DNA of 64,000 nt from Parelaphostrongylus tenuis (Eukaryota; Nematoda; Chromadorea; Rhabditida; Metastrongylidae). Below, in pieces: positions 12,601 through 23,104 of the stretch (its first letter is position 1; each line of letters begins with the position of its first letter). The stretch covers positions 1-64,000 of the forward strand of contig JAHQIW010004277.1 of NCBI GenBank assembly GCA_019055375.1. The letters run 5' to 3'. A program made the position numbers and the translations under genes. The notes beneath the pieces were generated by a model. That model made no database searches. It worked only from the letters and a program-made list of their open reading frames with translations, and was not told where the DNA came from.

Positions 12601-12775
12601 CTAAGAGCCATCTAAGTTCGTCTCCCCGCATCCATCATGCTGTGTGGAGTTTGCCTTCTCAGGAAATTCGCCGCCTTTCTTACGAGGAGCGACGCCACCA
12701 TTATAGCAACTGAAGAGATATGACGTCGCCCGGTGAAGGACGGAAAGTCCCAGATGGTCCTTAGCGTGTCATATG
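9610..12775. repeat. Duplicated unit, copy 2, interrupted by a Penelope-like element
   Basis: The left part (9610-10245) repeats the copy 1 landmarks: GGCGTCGCGCCATCGCG, CCGTCTCGGTAGGTGATTAAG and CAACCACTTACTAGAAAGC, followed by an ATCA-type microsatellite. The right part (12229-12775) repeats CACAATCATTATCGAAAG, TAGATGTTCTCTTTGCTGA, GGAGCGACGCCACCATTA and GACGTCGCCCGGTG. Removing 10246-12228 restores collinearity with copy 1, so the element inserted into or beside the microsatellite after the duplication. Confidence 0.7.
10246..12228 (+). mobile_element. Penelope-like element P1, head-to-head hairpin, 5' truncated
   Basis: The minus-oriented arm (10246 to about 11180) and plus-oriented arm (about 11182-12228) meet at a sharp switch after GTTTTCGTTCGGAG. 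Both outer arms carry the terminal block with CTTCTTCAGAGCCTG / CAGGCTCTGAAGAAG and ACGTTTCAG / AAACGTCAG. The plus arm keeps the end of the reverse transcriptase region and a GIY-YIG endonuclease frame at 11420-11773, with VYLVSCKAC, KYVGETGRPLYARIEEH and LGMHRAQKHDG. The frame breaks near 11760, so the encoded protein is defective. GIY-YIG is the known endonuclease of endonuclease-containing Penelope-like retroelements. Sequence is close to P3 at 49-52 kb. Confidence 0.85.
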
Positions 12776-13200
12776 AACTTCATTAACTGCTGGGAAACAA
12801 ACTATAGATTGCTCTCAAAATCATAGATAAGAGCGGTTCAATTTTTGCAAAAAAGGAACTCACGAACACGAGCGTTTTACGGTGATAAAATATTTTTCAT
12901 TTTTTAACATCAAAGCAACAATAAAAGTAACCATAATTTGGTTCTATTTTCCAATTCTGCTTCGTCATTATCGTTCATACTCATACCGGCAAAACGTTTT
13001 CGATCGAGATTCTCAACTCAACTCAGCGCTTTCTAAGCTATGCAAGGTAGTATCAATGGGACGCAAATTACTGAAAATCAAAACGAGACGAAGAAGAAAT
13101 AAGGCTAAGAACAAATAAATGACTAAAATCCACTGAGTTACAAAAATTATAGAAAATACTAAAATTACTAGATCCTGATAAGGATATTCCATATTTGAGC
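12776..13200. other. Unassigned intronic DNA
   Basis: AT-rich sequence without motif or repeat match. The 78-codon plus frame ending in a Lys/Arg-rich run has no splice context. Confidence 0.4.
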
Positions 13201-13202
13201 CT

Positions 13203-13330
13203 ATAGGTCTAGTGCTATATCAGCGCCTATTTCGTCCTTTTGGGACTCATCAGTAGCACCCTCTCCTCAGTTCCGCCGATCCCTTGAGGTGAAATAATCT
13301 TCTGAAGGAATCGACGCCGAGTAAAAACTA
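13203..13330. repeat. Foldback MITE, family B, single arm
   Basis: It contains TAGGTCTAGTGCTATATCAG, GGACTCATCAGTAGCACC, TCAGTTCCGCCGATCCCTTG and, at the centre, AATCGACGCCGAGTAAAAAC. These match the left arm and centre of the 3652-3905 element. The opposite arm is missing, so this is a half-element. Confidence 0.65.
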
Positions 13331-13427
13331 AGCACCCAAAGTAGGATGATGGTATTACCTGACTTTGTGGTGACCGGCAGTCGAGCTTGCGGTTTTTAGA
13401 AGATCCTTTCATTATTATTCGAGTCAA

Positions 13428-13790
13428 CTTATCATGTGGTCTGGTGCGAGCTCTTGTACAGCCCAATACACGTGTTTCGTCCTTACAGACTCGTCAGTCG
13501 GGCAGAACCCGTCGTCTTCTAATATTTTTATAGTCAGTTCTCTTGAAAGCTCTGCTCCCTTAGAGCGAGTTATCGAGAGGAACGTTTCACACTCTATGTC
13601 GAGGCAAAATTTTCAAATAACACAGAGCTTCGATAACTCTCTGTAAGGGAGCAGAGCTCCCGAGAGAACTGACTATAAAAATATCGAAAGACTACGGGTT
13701 CTGCCCGACTGGCGAGTCTGTAAGGACAAAACACGTGTATCGGGCTGTACAATAGCCTTACCAGACCACATGACAAGTTGGTTCAAATAA
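13428..13790. repeat. Foldback MITE, family A, well-preserved copy
   Basis: Long arms face each other around a centre near 13610. CTTATCATGTGGTCTGGTG mirrors CCAGACCACATGACAAG, CAATACACGTGTTTCGTCC mirrors GGACAAAACACGTGTATCG, and TCGTCAGTCGGGCAGAACCC mirrors GGTTCTGCCCGACTGGCGAG. AAAGCTCTGCTCCCTTA mirrors its complement near 13645. The outer ends match the copies at 5540, 29740 and 41600. Open frames on both strands are mirror images produced by the palindrome. Confidence 0.8.
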
Positions 13791-13799
13791 TAATGAAAG

Positions 13800-14325
13800 G
13801 AACTAAAATTACTCTCAAGTACTATTTTTTGGCACAGGCCGCTCTTACCTATATACCGCTCTCATTTATTGATCTTTAGGGTGCTTTTCAGTTGTTGTAA
13901 TTTAAGAGCTGCTTCAAAAGGTGATACAGATGTTGCCGGCGTGCATATCAAGGAAAGCTGTGTAAAAAGAGCTTCGTTAACGTGAAAGATCATTAGTCTA
14001 TGATATCATCGTTTGTTTTATAGTTTAGTACATGCTTAAGATAGAACAGCTCAGTCAAAAAACACTTTACATAAGACTAGGAGACATGCAGAGAATGATT
14101 TTCAGACAATACAAATTAGGGCTAAGGAAAAGAATACTTTTCTGCAATTTTTATATGACTTCTCATGACAATTTTTATCAGACAAATTCCATTCTTTCAC
14201 TTAATTTTTTTTCCTCATTCATCGCCCTAAAATCATGGAACATTTCGTGTGCTTTTCGACTGCTGCATAACTCGTTGAAAACCTAGGAAATCGCGCCGAT
14301 TTCTTATGCGGCAGACGGCGAAATC
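13800..14325. other. Unassigned intronic DNA
   Basis: No exon or repeat was recognised; an 84-codon plus frame at 14032-14286 lacks motifs. Confidence 0.4.
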
Positions 14326-14329
14326 GCAC

Positions 14330-14640
14330 GGCGAGCGCAATGCGTTACAATGACGATTTAGTAGTTTTCTAATGGACTCTAGAATTTTATCATTGCTGAA
14401 GAGAGTTTAATTGTTAGTCAAGAAATGATAGAAGAGACTTCAATAAGGCTTTTTTGGTCGAAATATACATTATGAACGATGATGGGCTGTTCGTCAAAGG
14501 TGCTTCTGCACATTGCAATGGTATGCCACTTCGCCGATAACCGAACAACTTTTGTTTTTAAAGGACTATAAAAGTTGGGACTTCTACAGAGTTGTAGAAA
14601 AGACTATTCTATTGTCAAATGGGCAGTAAACTTCAATAAA
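14330..14640. repeat. Diverged dispersed repeat, copy 1
   Basis: The order TTGTTAGTCAAGAAATGATAG, GAGACTTCAATAAGGC, CTGCACATTGCAATGGTATG and ACTTCTACAGAGTTGTAGAA parallels 15400-15680 in the same orientation. Identity is moderate with many indels. There is no coding frame across it, so class is unknown. Confidence 0.5.
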
Positions 14641-14644
14641 TCCA

Positions 14645-15345
14645 CTTCTTCTCATAACCGTTTTACTTCCGAGAACTCAATTTCAACTACAACACGCAAC
14701 ATTGGAGCTCCCAGTCGTCTAGAATGAACGCTCCTGCTTGTTCTTAATATTTAGTCGGAGTTTCCACATGGTCGTGCACGGATTGCTAAGAAACAAGAAG
14801 TTAACAGTGACTAGTTTTTCGCGCTGCCATCCATCGAAAAGAAGGTTGCTGGTTCGAATCTTTACCTCGACGCATGAGTGCAGTTTTTTTAGTATCTTTT
14901 TGTTTTGAACTGTAATATGCTCACACCACAAACACACCATATCACACCAATTCTCATATAGTAGCACGTACACTGCGATCAATGTGTATAACTTATCTAC
15001 CACCATTTATACAAAAAATGCAAGGGACTGTCTTGAAGGGCTTATCAAACTGAAAGCAGATAAGTGAGATCACGTCGGTTTAAATTTTTATTCCGGACTA
15101 TTATGCAGCTAGAAACTATCATTGTCAATCACAGCGAAAAAATAAAGCTGGATCTGCGTTGTTGATCTATGAATCTACGTTTTGTATCAAAAGTAATGCT
15201 AGACAACTGAGCGTTTCTTTCTGTGATAAATACGTAAGAAGCGTCGTAATCAGCAACTTTATACTCGATGGGCGGCCGAACGGAGCACTGCTTAGTGCAA
15301 ATTGCTTGCTGCCGAGCCTCCGCATACGCAATGATATGGAAGCTC
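14645..15345. other. Spacer between the two diverged repeat copies
   Basis: The minus frame at 14719-15006 and the plus frame at 15159-15461 show no recognisable domain and no matching splice sites. Confidence 0.35.
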
Positions 15346-15349
15346 CGAC

Positions 15350-15690
15350 GACAGTTTTGAGAACAGTCTTGAGCTTACATTTCAGACGAGTGGGAGTTGC
15401 AATGTTGTGCGTCGTAGCTGAGGATGAGACCTCGGAAGTTAGAGGATCAAATAGATTCTAATCGTTAGTCAAAGAAGAATTTGACAGAGAGACTTCATTA
15501 GAGGTATTTTTGCTTGGAATATGCCGAAACACTGTCAAACATGAATTAATTGCCAAAACTGGTACTGCACATTTTAATGCGATGCCACTCCATCCGTAAT
15601 TTGAATGAACTCTTCAATATAACTGAACCTGAGCAGTGCTAACTTCTGCAGACATCTAAAAGAGGCTTTGTTCCGTTGTTTTATGTGTCA
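15350..15690. repeat. Diverged dispersed repeat, copy 2
   Basis: It shares TCGTTAGTCAAAGAAGAAT, GAGACTTCATTAGAGG, CTGCACATTTTAATGCGATG and AACTTCTGCAGACATC with the copy at 14330-14640. It runs directly into the 3' end of RTE copy A. Confidence 0.5.
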
Positions 15691-15694
15691 TGAC

Positions 15695-18600
15695 TTCTTA
15701 TCACCTGTATCATCTGTCGTCTTGAACCGTCGGATGACTCTAGCAGGCGCTAGCAGCGCTTCCATTTTTTCATATAGAGCTAAAGAGTGGCTTGATGGGT
15801 TTTCCTCGCTCTTGGGAAGGGATTTGCTGAGCATCATATCTTTCTTCCAGACTTTCCGTGAAGAAATTGCACCATCGTATCGGTGGTTTTCTGTATAGCG
15901 CTTAATATCCCGAAATATCCACTCGAGGACGGCTCTCGTTCATCGCCTGTCGTTGAAAGGCATCACGTATCCGATCCACCTTATTCCTGATATCCTGCCG
16001 TGCAGAACGGCGACTCTGATCTTCAATCGTTAACGTAGGTCGGAACTTCGGATCCTTTTTCTTATTTGCAAGATACGGGAACTCCTATCATCGACCTTCC
16101 GAGTGTGCGTTCGATAACGCCAAGTGATCTTTCATCCTGCACGTAGCGACCACGATTCTGCTGCATACGTTAGAGCAGGGATAATCGTCGAGTCGAAAAG
16201 GTGGGCACGAGTCCGATGTTCTTTGTTCTCCTAACTACGTCTTCGATGCTTTTAAACGTTCACCAAGCCGCTTGTTTCTTCCTGCTCAAGTCTGGAGCTA
16301 GATTGTTCGTTATGTCGATTCCACGACCTGAATAAGCGTGATTGGAGCATTCGGAAATGCTCGTTTCGTTGAGCGTGAATGGGGCATTCAGAACCCATCC
16401 GCTGCTCATAAACATCGTTTTCGTTAGATGTAGTTTCAAGGTCACTCTTTCCGCAGGTATTGTAGAAATTGGTAAACATTTGGTTCGCTTGACTGATGCT
16501 TGGTGCTATAAAAACGATATCATCAGTGAAGCAAAGACGATTTGATTGTTGACCGCCAATTTTCACTCGAATATTGTCCCATTCTAATGCTCGTGTGACG
16601 TTTGGAAGGGTGGTAGCGAATATTTTTGGTAAAACTATATCCTCTCATCAAACTCTTTTTCCTACGTCGATAGAAATATTGTTGTGGAAAGGCGTTATTT
16701 TGGCCGTGAAATCTTTATACTGCTCACGAAAGATCGATATATGCTGAATACGGACGAAACGGTTGTCCAGATCCTTTGTAACCGATTATGTTTCCGCTGA
16801 ATCAAAGGCTTCCTTCAAATCGTTGAAAGTGAGACAGATCGGTAAATTGTACTCTCATAAAACATCAATGAAGCTTGTGATCGTGTGGATGTTGCCTACG
16901 ATCTGAATCCTTTTCGGAACCCTGCTTGATCGCATGGCTGCCCATCGTCTAGTGTTCTGCCAATCCTGTTTTAGAATGACTCGAGTGAAGAGTTCAAAGA
17001 CGACGGACAGCAAACAGATTGGGCGATATTTGTCTATGTCGTGAAGGTCTCTCTTTTTAGAAGACAACACTGTCTCGCTGGCTTTCCATTGATTGGTAAC
17101 GCTGCATTCTTACAGGTAGCGAATGAAGAGCCAAGCAGGGTGTTCATAACATCTGGCGGTAAGTTCTTCAGATGTTTTAGTCTAATACTGCCGGGACCAG
17201 GTGTTGATCTATTCTTCACCGACGATACAGTATTTGGGATTTCGGAGGAAGGACCGGTGAAACAACAGATTAATTCTTTTCAATTTATATGACGGTAAGA
17301 GAACATGGCTAGCGAAGAGATCCGAGTAGTATTAATGGATGATTTTCTCCACTGCCCTTTTAGAAGCTGTAAGCGCACCGTCAGGGCATCGGAGTGCAGT
17401 CATGTTGGTCTTGTGATTAGCGAAGCCTCGCTGGGCTTTGCGAGAGCTCTTTCCAGCTTCTGCAGCATCTGCCATAACTGCTGTTCGTCTCTCTTTGAGG
17501 CTTTCTCTTATCACTTTCTGCAGCGTTTCGCAAGTTCGGACGTAAGCTTTCAATCGCCTATAGCTTGTACGATTCCACGTTGACGTATCAGCTCGAGTAT
17601 CAGCGATGACAAGCATCTCTTTGTGGTTTCAGGACCTCGACTTTCATAGTGCTAATGTGACGAGCCGATCGTATTCTTCGTCTATGTTGTCAACAGCGGT
17701 ATCTTCCCAAGAGCCGATTAATGATTGAATAGATCCCAGTTTATGACTGTTTTGGGACGTCGTTGTTTTGAATTTAGTGGCTATCTCTTCTTATCACAAA
17801 AACGAATGTTGCGCGGAGAAGGCGATGGCCCGATCCCGTGCACGACTTAGGAACAACAGCGACATTGGGCAGCAAGAGTTTTGATTTTCTATATGTTTTT
17901 CTAGATGTTTCTATATTGTTACACTACTCTCCATAGGAGAGACTCCCACGTCCACCGTAGAAAGTGAGGCTTTTGGAATTGTGAGTATCTACGGATGGTT
18001 TTTCTTGTCATAATAAACTCAGATAGCCTCTCATACTATTCATTCAATTTTCGTCTGTGATCCCCAGTGTAACGTTCTTCAGACGTTTTCTAGGTCCAAA
18101 TTTTGCATTGAAGTCTCCGATAATGATCTTGAAGAATTTAAGATGTTCTCTGAAGAAATTTTTCGAGGTCCATATAAAACACTTCAACTTCGTCTTCGTC
18201 ATACCTTGATGTTGGTGCGTAAGCAACGAAGATGTCAAGGCTGGCATGGAGCCATATCGCTTTAACCGTAATCATCCGATGCGGGTTGTTAGTTGTTCAA
18301 ATGAATCGATATTCACGGTCAAATTCGATTTGACAATGACGGCAACTCGTCGATACTTCTGCTACCGCATGTTCCAAGGAACATTACTTCTCCGGTATCA
18401 TAAACAGCGTGAAAGGATGGCGTATTATCGTCTCAGCCAGGCCATTGACGTCGTATTGTAACCTTGTTACTTGAATCAATAGATCTTCTAAAGCGAATTC
18501 GTGATCAAGGATTCCTGCATTGTAGGTACACATCGTCATTTAAGTCCGTTTCGATCTTGGCAAACTAGATTGGCCCTGAGATTTTAGAAGCCTCTCCGTA

Positions 18601-19035
18601 CTCGTCCTACCTGACGCTGCCGTACCAGGGGCCTTTCGCGGTCAGGGGATGAGGCTCATATTTGTTACTATTTTTGGCATTTTGATACCCAACGTATAGC
18701 TTGCTCGGCTCTAAACATGTGGGGTGGGTACTCACGGGTAACTCGCCACTCTCACTCGGAATAACGGGAGGAGCTTATTTGATGGAGACGAATCCTAACC
18801 GCCTCCCATGTACTTCTCAACCGCTTGATTGCAAGCTTTTGGCCGACTTGACTCATAATAGTAGAATTCTACCAAATCAGTGCTGCAGAAGCGGGGAGCT
18901 CATCTCCTTTCCGCCTGCTCTCTGAGAAGGACGCGATCGCTTTTGGAACGCATTTAACTTTGCCATCCACCACCTGGAGATTCGTCACGTGCCCTCGCGA
19001 TTAGCCGGGCCGGTTCCCTCTAGGAGGGAGATGAC
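15695..19035 (-). mobile_element. RTE-type LINE, copy A, decayed
   Basis: This is essentially collinear with the better copy at 30205-33562. The 5' untranslated part is near 19035-18560, the endonuclease remnant about 18540-17800, the linker 17616-17300 and the reverse transcriptase 17220-16250. The latter includes the palm box as CFTDDIVFIAPS at about 16510-16545, where the usual sequence is FADDIV. The 3' end has the ATCACCTGTATCATCTGTCG tail region. Many frameshifts and stops split the frames. RTE LINEs encode an AP-type endonuclease and a reverse transcriptase and integrate by target-primed reverse transcription. It sits antisense within the protease intron. Confidence 0.85.
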
Positions 19036-19149
19036 TTCTTATATGACCTGCAAGCACTCAGATATGAACATTAGTCATCGCGGTATCCTGTGTCACTGGT
19101 TATGAGCACTGTATTGATTTTGCGTGCTCTACTTGTTATTTCTCCACAG

Positions 19150-20330
19150 GCCTCTTCGCGAACCAAGCCAAATATAAGGATCGGCATTTCTCAACCTGTC
19201 GAAGGACTACCTAAACATAGACTACTGAAAAATGGAGCAAGTGTAAAAAAAATATCATATAACAGTTGGAAATAAGTTTTTCAAAAAAAAAGTGTGGTTT
19301 TTTGATGAGTTATGAAGATTTTCGACAAAGGGGCTCTTTTTTATCAAGAAAACCTTTGTAGAACTACCTTTTGTGATATATTACTACTTATTTGTGTAGG
19401 AATTTGAATCTACCAAATAACTTTTAAATTTCCACAGCGCCGTAGGATATCCTGGCGTGTGGATTGGAAAAACGTATCAAACATGTATATCTCGTTGCTC
19501 CAGTAAGTTCACAATTTTATTTCTTCAGAAATGTCGTAAAATACTGATCGAACGAGCTTATCGCAGTTCGATGATACTCGAGATAGGGCTCTTCTTGAAG
19601 CGTTTGTTGATTGAATGCAAGAGAGTGTTGGGGAGACAGTCGAACAAGCACTTATCTTGCTGATGGCGTATTTCAGTAGCCACTGTGTCACAGGCCATCC
19701 ACCTCGGGAAAACACATCATTAAATGGTATTTGGAATCGATAGACCACCAGGGTTAGGTCGTAAAAATATCGTTCACAGCACAACTAATATTCTTTTTGC
19801 TCAACGACAATAATTTCAATGATAATATAGGCTAGCAATTGGCTAGCAGCGATAATAGTACTATAGAGATAAGTTAGAGTTCTCGGCTGTTTCTTATTCC
19901 CTCCATTTACAGCAAAATCTCCTCGCCAGCCAGGTTGGTCTCTTAGTGACTTACGATGGGTGAATTTACTTAGAGACAGAGGTACAATCCAACATATCAA
20001 TAACACATTTTCTACCTTCGATATTTTTGGTCGCTCCATGTGTGAAGTGAGTCATGACACGCTAGTTCTTCGACAAAATGATTATGTTCTGCATGAAAAA
20101 TATTGAGCAGTATATTTCCAATGTGCTTCTAATCACCATTACAGGGTGACAGTGGTGGTCCCATAACTCAGGTGAATAATGGAAAATACACTGTCGAAGG
20201 AATTGCAGTTTCAATAATTCCAAAGTGCACTCAGGAACTCGGATGTAATGTTTTTGTTTCATTCACTCATATGAGATTATTGTCAAACGCCTGTGAACAT
20301 GTTAGCGCTCAGTCATCCTCCGCGTTTTGA
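19150..20330 (+). CDS. Trypsin-like (S1 family) serine protease homologue, C-terminal exons
   Basis: The last exon, 20145-20330, follows ATTACAG and opens with GDSGGP, the catalytic serine motif. It continues YTVEGIAVS and FVSFTHMRLLSNAC and stops at TGA 20328-20330. The exon at 19438-19502 follows TTTCCACAG, contains AVGYPGVWIGKTYQTC and ends ISRCS just before A|GTAAGTTC, exactly where a CxGDSGGP motif is expected. A weaker exon starts at 19150 (SSRTKPNIRIG, then HRLLKNGASVKKIS). Phases do not join: 7384 ends in phase 1 against phase 0 at 19150, and 19502 ends one base out of frame with 20145. Missing mini-exons, one-base sequence errors or pseudogenisation could explain this. Family assignment is firm; functionality is doubtful. 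Confidence 0.7.
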
Positions 20331-21290
20331 AGTTGATACTATAGTTTTGAATTCTTTGTTTCATACTTATATAGACTATGGAAGTGGTGGATGAGATAGA
20401 AGAAATTTTTATATTGATATCCATGGTGGTGAGACCACCACTAGTCATTGTAAAAGCCGGATATGCATTCAATCACCTCAAACGAAGTTAGAAATTAGAA
20501 ACGAATGCATGGCGCATCCCTCAGGGACTGATCAACGCCAAAGCTTCATCCTTTGTCCTTTATCTATAGTGAGCATGCAACATGAGCAGATCCGTTACAA
20601 AATCGGGATAGTGCGCTTTTTCTCGTTGAACGACGGGAAGGCGAATTCTATCAGAATTTTTTCTTCATATTGGCTTTAATTCACAGCGTAATAAATGAAG
20701 TAGTCGTTAAATGAAATGATAAGAAATGGTCGTATCAATATAGCAATGAACTCGTTCGTCTCAGTCTGCACTTCGTTTCTGGATTATTGCCGCGGATTAT
20801 GCAAAGAAAAACTTATGGGATCTCAGCTCAGTATTGAATCACGACTTATCAAAAGAATGCAAATTCAAGATCAGTGTTTCATATTTGAGGCGATTCTACG
20901 CAAGCGCAATCACATCAGCTTGTGAATACTAATATGACGATCTATTGATTTTCATAACGTTATGATCAGTAGAGTTTTGACAATATCTCAGAAAGCAACG
21001 TCTGGCACAAATATACAGTGCTACTCTTTGGTCGTTGGTTTGATTATGAGTCCCAAGTTCTCCTAGCATGTTGTGTCTCCGTAGTAGGTAAACTGATATT
21101 GAATTTGTCTGGAAGAAAGACAACACTAATTCAATACATTGGTGGACGCCGCGAGTCACTAAAAAGCCAGAAGATCCTTTCTAGAACCCTAAAACATTTT
21201 TGAACATCATACTTTACTGTAAAAATCAGGTAATGCTGATGCCAAATATCTCTATTCTTACTATCTTAACGTATAAGTCAAACTCAATAT
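20331..21290. other. Downstream of the protease gene; SINE fragment then unassigned DNA
   Basis: Apart from the SINE 3' fragment at 20435-20560, I see no exon or repeat. Open frames at 20716-20925 (+) and 20929-21159 (-) have no motifs. Confidence 0.4.
20435..20560 (+). repeat. SINE (tRNA-derived family 1), 3' part only
   Basis: AGTCATTGTAAAAGCCGGAT, ATGCATTCAATCACCTCAAA and CATCCCTCAGGGACTGATCA match the 3' half of the full copies at 23105-23400 and 57150-57440. The tRNA-like head is absent, so this is a truncated copy. Confidence 0.8.
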
Positions 21291-21293
21291 CGA

Positions 21294-22375
21294 TTAGGCC
21301 TTTTTCACCGGCGGAGTGAACATCGTCTTGTTCTCAAGAAGTGCCTTGAATGGATCGCGACCCTCGAGTTTCAACCATGCGTCGCCAAGCAAATTGTGCT
21401 TGATAGATGTCGAGGAGAGGTTGGTTCGTCCCACATTGCCGCTTGTTATGTCGTTTGGCTTGATATCATGTGCTTTCAATCGCCTGTGTACAGGCAACGG
21501 TTTCTGTGTCGATGAAGTGGTGGCGGTGGTTGACGCGGAAATGCTCATAGTCCTTGTCATTCTGGTTCTGAATCAGATTGTACTCCTTCCAACTGTACGA
21601 TATGATGGTCGTTTCCAGAGGCGATGCGGCGATTGATGACTTATGGAAGCGTTCGAGCCGTACAATCAGTAACCTTTTCCAAAAACACTTCTCCGTTCTC
21701 TGCACACTCCACCAAACCTCCGTTGCTGGGAATGGGCACGGCCGATGTGGTTCTTGCGCCCAGAGAACAAGGACTCGCCAATTTCCACAGTCAGTCTTTC
21801 GCCACCGATGACGACCGATCCGTGCTTGCTGACGCTATCCGCGCAAATGTCTCTCATAAAGTTGAGCCAATCGACCACGGTCTGTGCGGCGATGCCCAGT
21901 GAGGTGTGGCAGAACTCAACGGCAGTCCTTATTATGCCCACAAATAGAGGAAGGTGACAGCCACGCGGAACATCATGCCAGAGTTCTGAAAAAATGTGTC
22001 CACCCAGAAATCCTTGTCCGCACGACATTTGGCCTTGTTGCGTCTCCAACAAGGATCCTTTCTGATGTTTGCATTCATGTCGTGACAATTGGCGCGAATT
22101 CTCGAGTTATGCACCACACCGTAGCTCTGCAGGAAAGCAAAGGCGGTTTCTTCGTTTCGGATCCTCCATCCAATATCAGCATCTTGCTACTGTTGTTCTC
22201 TATGCTCAAGAACGACGTCGGCCGTGCCATTCCTCAGGAGTGGGTGTATGGTGGAGTGTGTACAGAAACCGGTGTCGATGTTTATGCCGCCGCAGATCAA
22301 AGCCTAAATGATGTTGATTTTGACTTATACGTTCACAGGGCAAGAATAAAGACATCTGACAGCAGCACTACCTGA
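21294..22375 (-). pseudogene. ISXO2/Merlin-type DDE transposase, decayed
   Basis: Read on the minus strand, the frame around 22088-21666 contains TVVDWLNFMRDIC, VIGGERLTVEIGESLF and SGRKNHIGR. The next frame contains HFRVNHRHHFIDTETVACT and QAIEST. The C-terminal frame ends at 21294 with DAWLKLEGRDPFKALL. This is the order of the IS1595/ISXO2-like transposase domain found in Merlin-type DNA transposons: WxNFxRD, GGxxxVEIDESLF, RGR, then VNHxxxFVDxxTxxxTQxIES. The first catalytic Asp is Gly here (EIGES), and the domain is spread over at least three frames, so it is dead. The N-terminal zinc-binding part is presumably within 22375-22090 but I could not assign it. Sense is opposite to the protease gene. 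Confidence 0.75.
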
Positions 22376-23095
22376 TTTTCTTAGTGAAATATGATGTGTT
22401 GGGATTTTAGAAAGAAATTCATGCCAGATGTGCACTTAGTGTACTCCAGCTAAGGTTGATTATATTAATTGTATGGAAAATCCCGTCCAAATCGCTTACC
22501 CAAGCTGTCACAATCAATGCATTCAGCCACTTGAGATCTCGCTCATGAGCATTATAATCTGACAATCTAATTGAGGCTTTCATGAGGTCCGTTCTGGGCA
22601 CAGAAGCAGCGACACGTCTCGGCCTTCTACACTCGTCAGTTCCACGATGTCTTTTCGTTTAGTCGGTTCCCTGGATATCTACCCCTGACACAGAGCAATC
22701 GATGACGAACATTTTACACTCAACGCACGGTGAAACAATCACCATGATGCTCTTTCAGTATTTGAATGTCAAATGGAGCCCTCATTCGCTTTGTGAATTG
22801 TGCCTTAATGACAAAGAGAAGCTAAAAAACGGAGCAACAATTCACACGAATTTGAAATCCCACTTGGAAAACCGTGATCCGCAGCCGGGTGTGGAAAATC
22901 TTGAAAAGCGTCAAACAGTTCACTACTTCAGCTCTCGTACGGGGGCCGGTTAAATCAAACAAAGCTGAAAAAAGACGCCACCCGTTGCCTAACACCCACA
23001 CACAGCATTCTCAGGTTATTCTTCTTAATAGAATAGCTTCCCATAACCTCGGCTCTAGTTAGCTATATATGCATATTCATGTATATATATGTGCA
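22376..23095. other. Unassigned DNA, possibly the remainder of the Merlin-type element
   Basis: There is no clear terminal inverted repeat and no exon. Plus-strand frames at 22702-22953 and 22874-23062 overlap each other and lack motifs. The sequence becomes a TATATG-rich simple repeat before the SINE at 23105. Confidence 0.35.
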
Positions 23096-23104
23096 TATAT
23101 ATAA

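Larger units (their letters stand above)
7385..19149 (+). other. Very large intron (about 11.8 kb) colonised by mobile DNA
   Basis: The donor at 7385 (A|GTATGT) follows the GFGID exon, and the next plausible protease exon begins after CTCCACAG at 19150. In between lie two copies of a duplicated unit, a Penelope-like element, MITEs of families A and B, a diverged repeat pair and an RTE LINE. The other introns I can delimit in this gene are about 80 to 640 bp, so the expansion appears insertion-driven. An unrecognised short exon could be hidden here, because the flanking exon phases do not match. Confidence 0.55.

Noticed and set aside
13434..13776. Mirror-image frames on both strands
   Set aside because: They arise from the inverted arms of a foldback MITE.
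19785..20039. 84-codon minus frame with a hydrophobic segment
   Set aside because: It lies antisense in the last protease intron, without motif or splice support.
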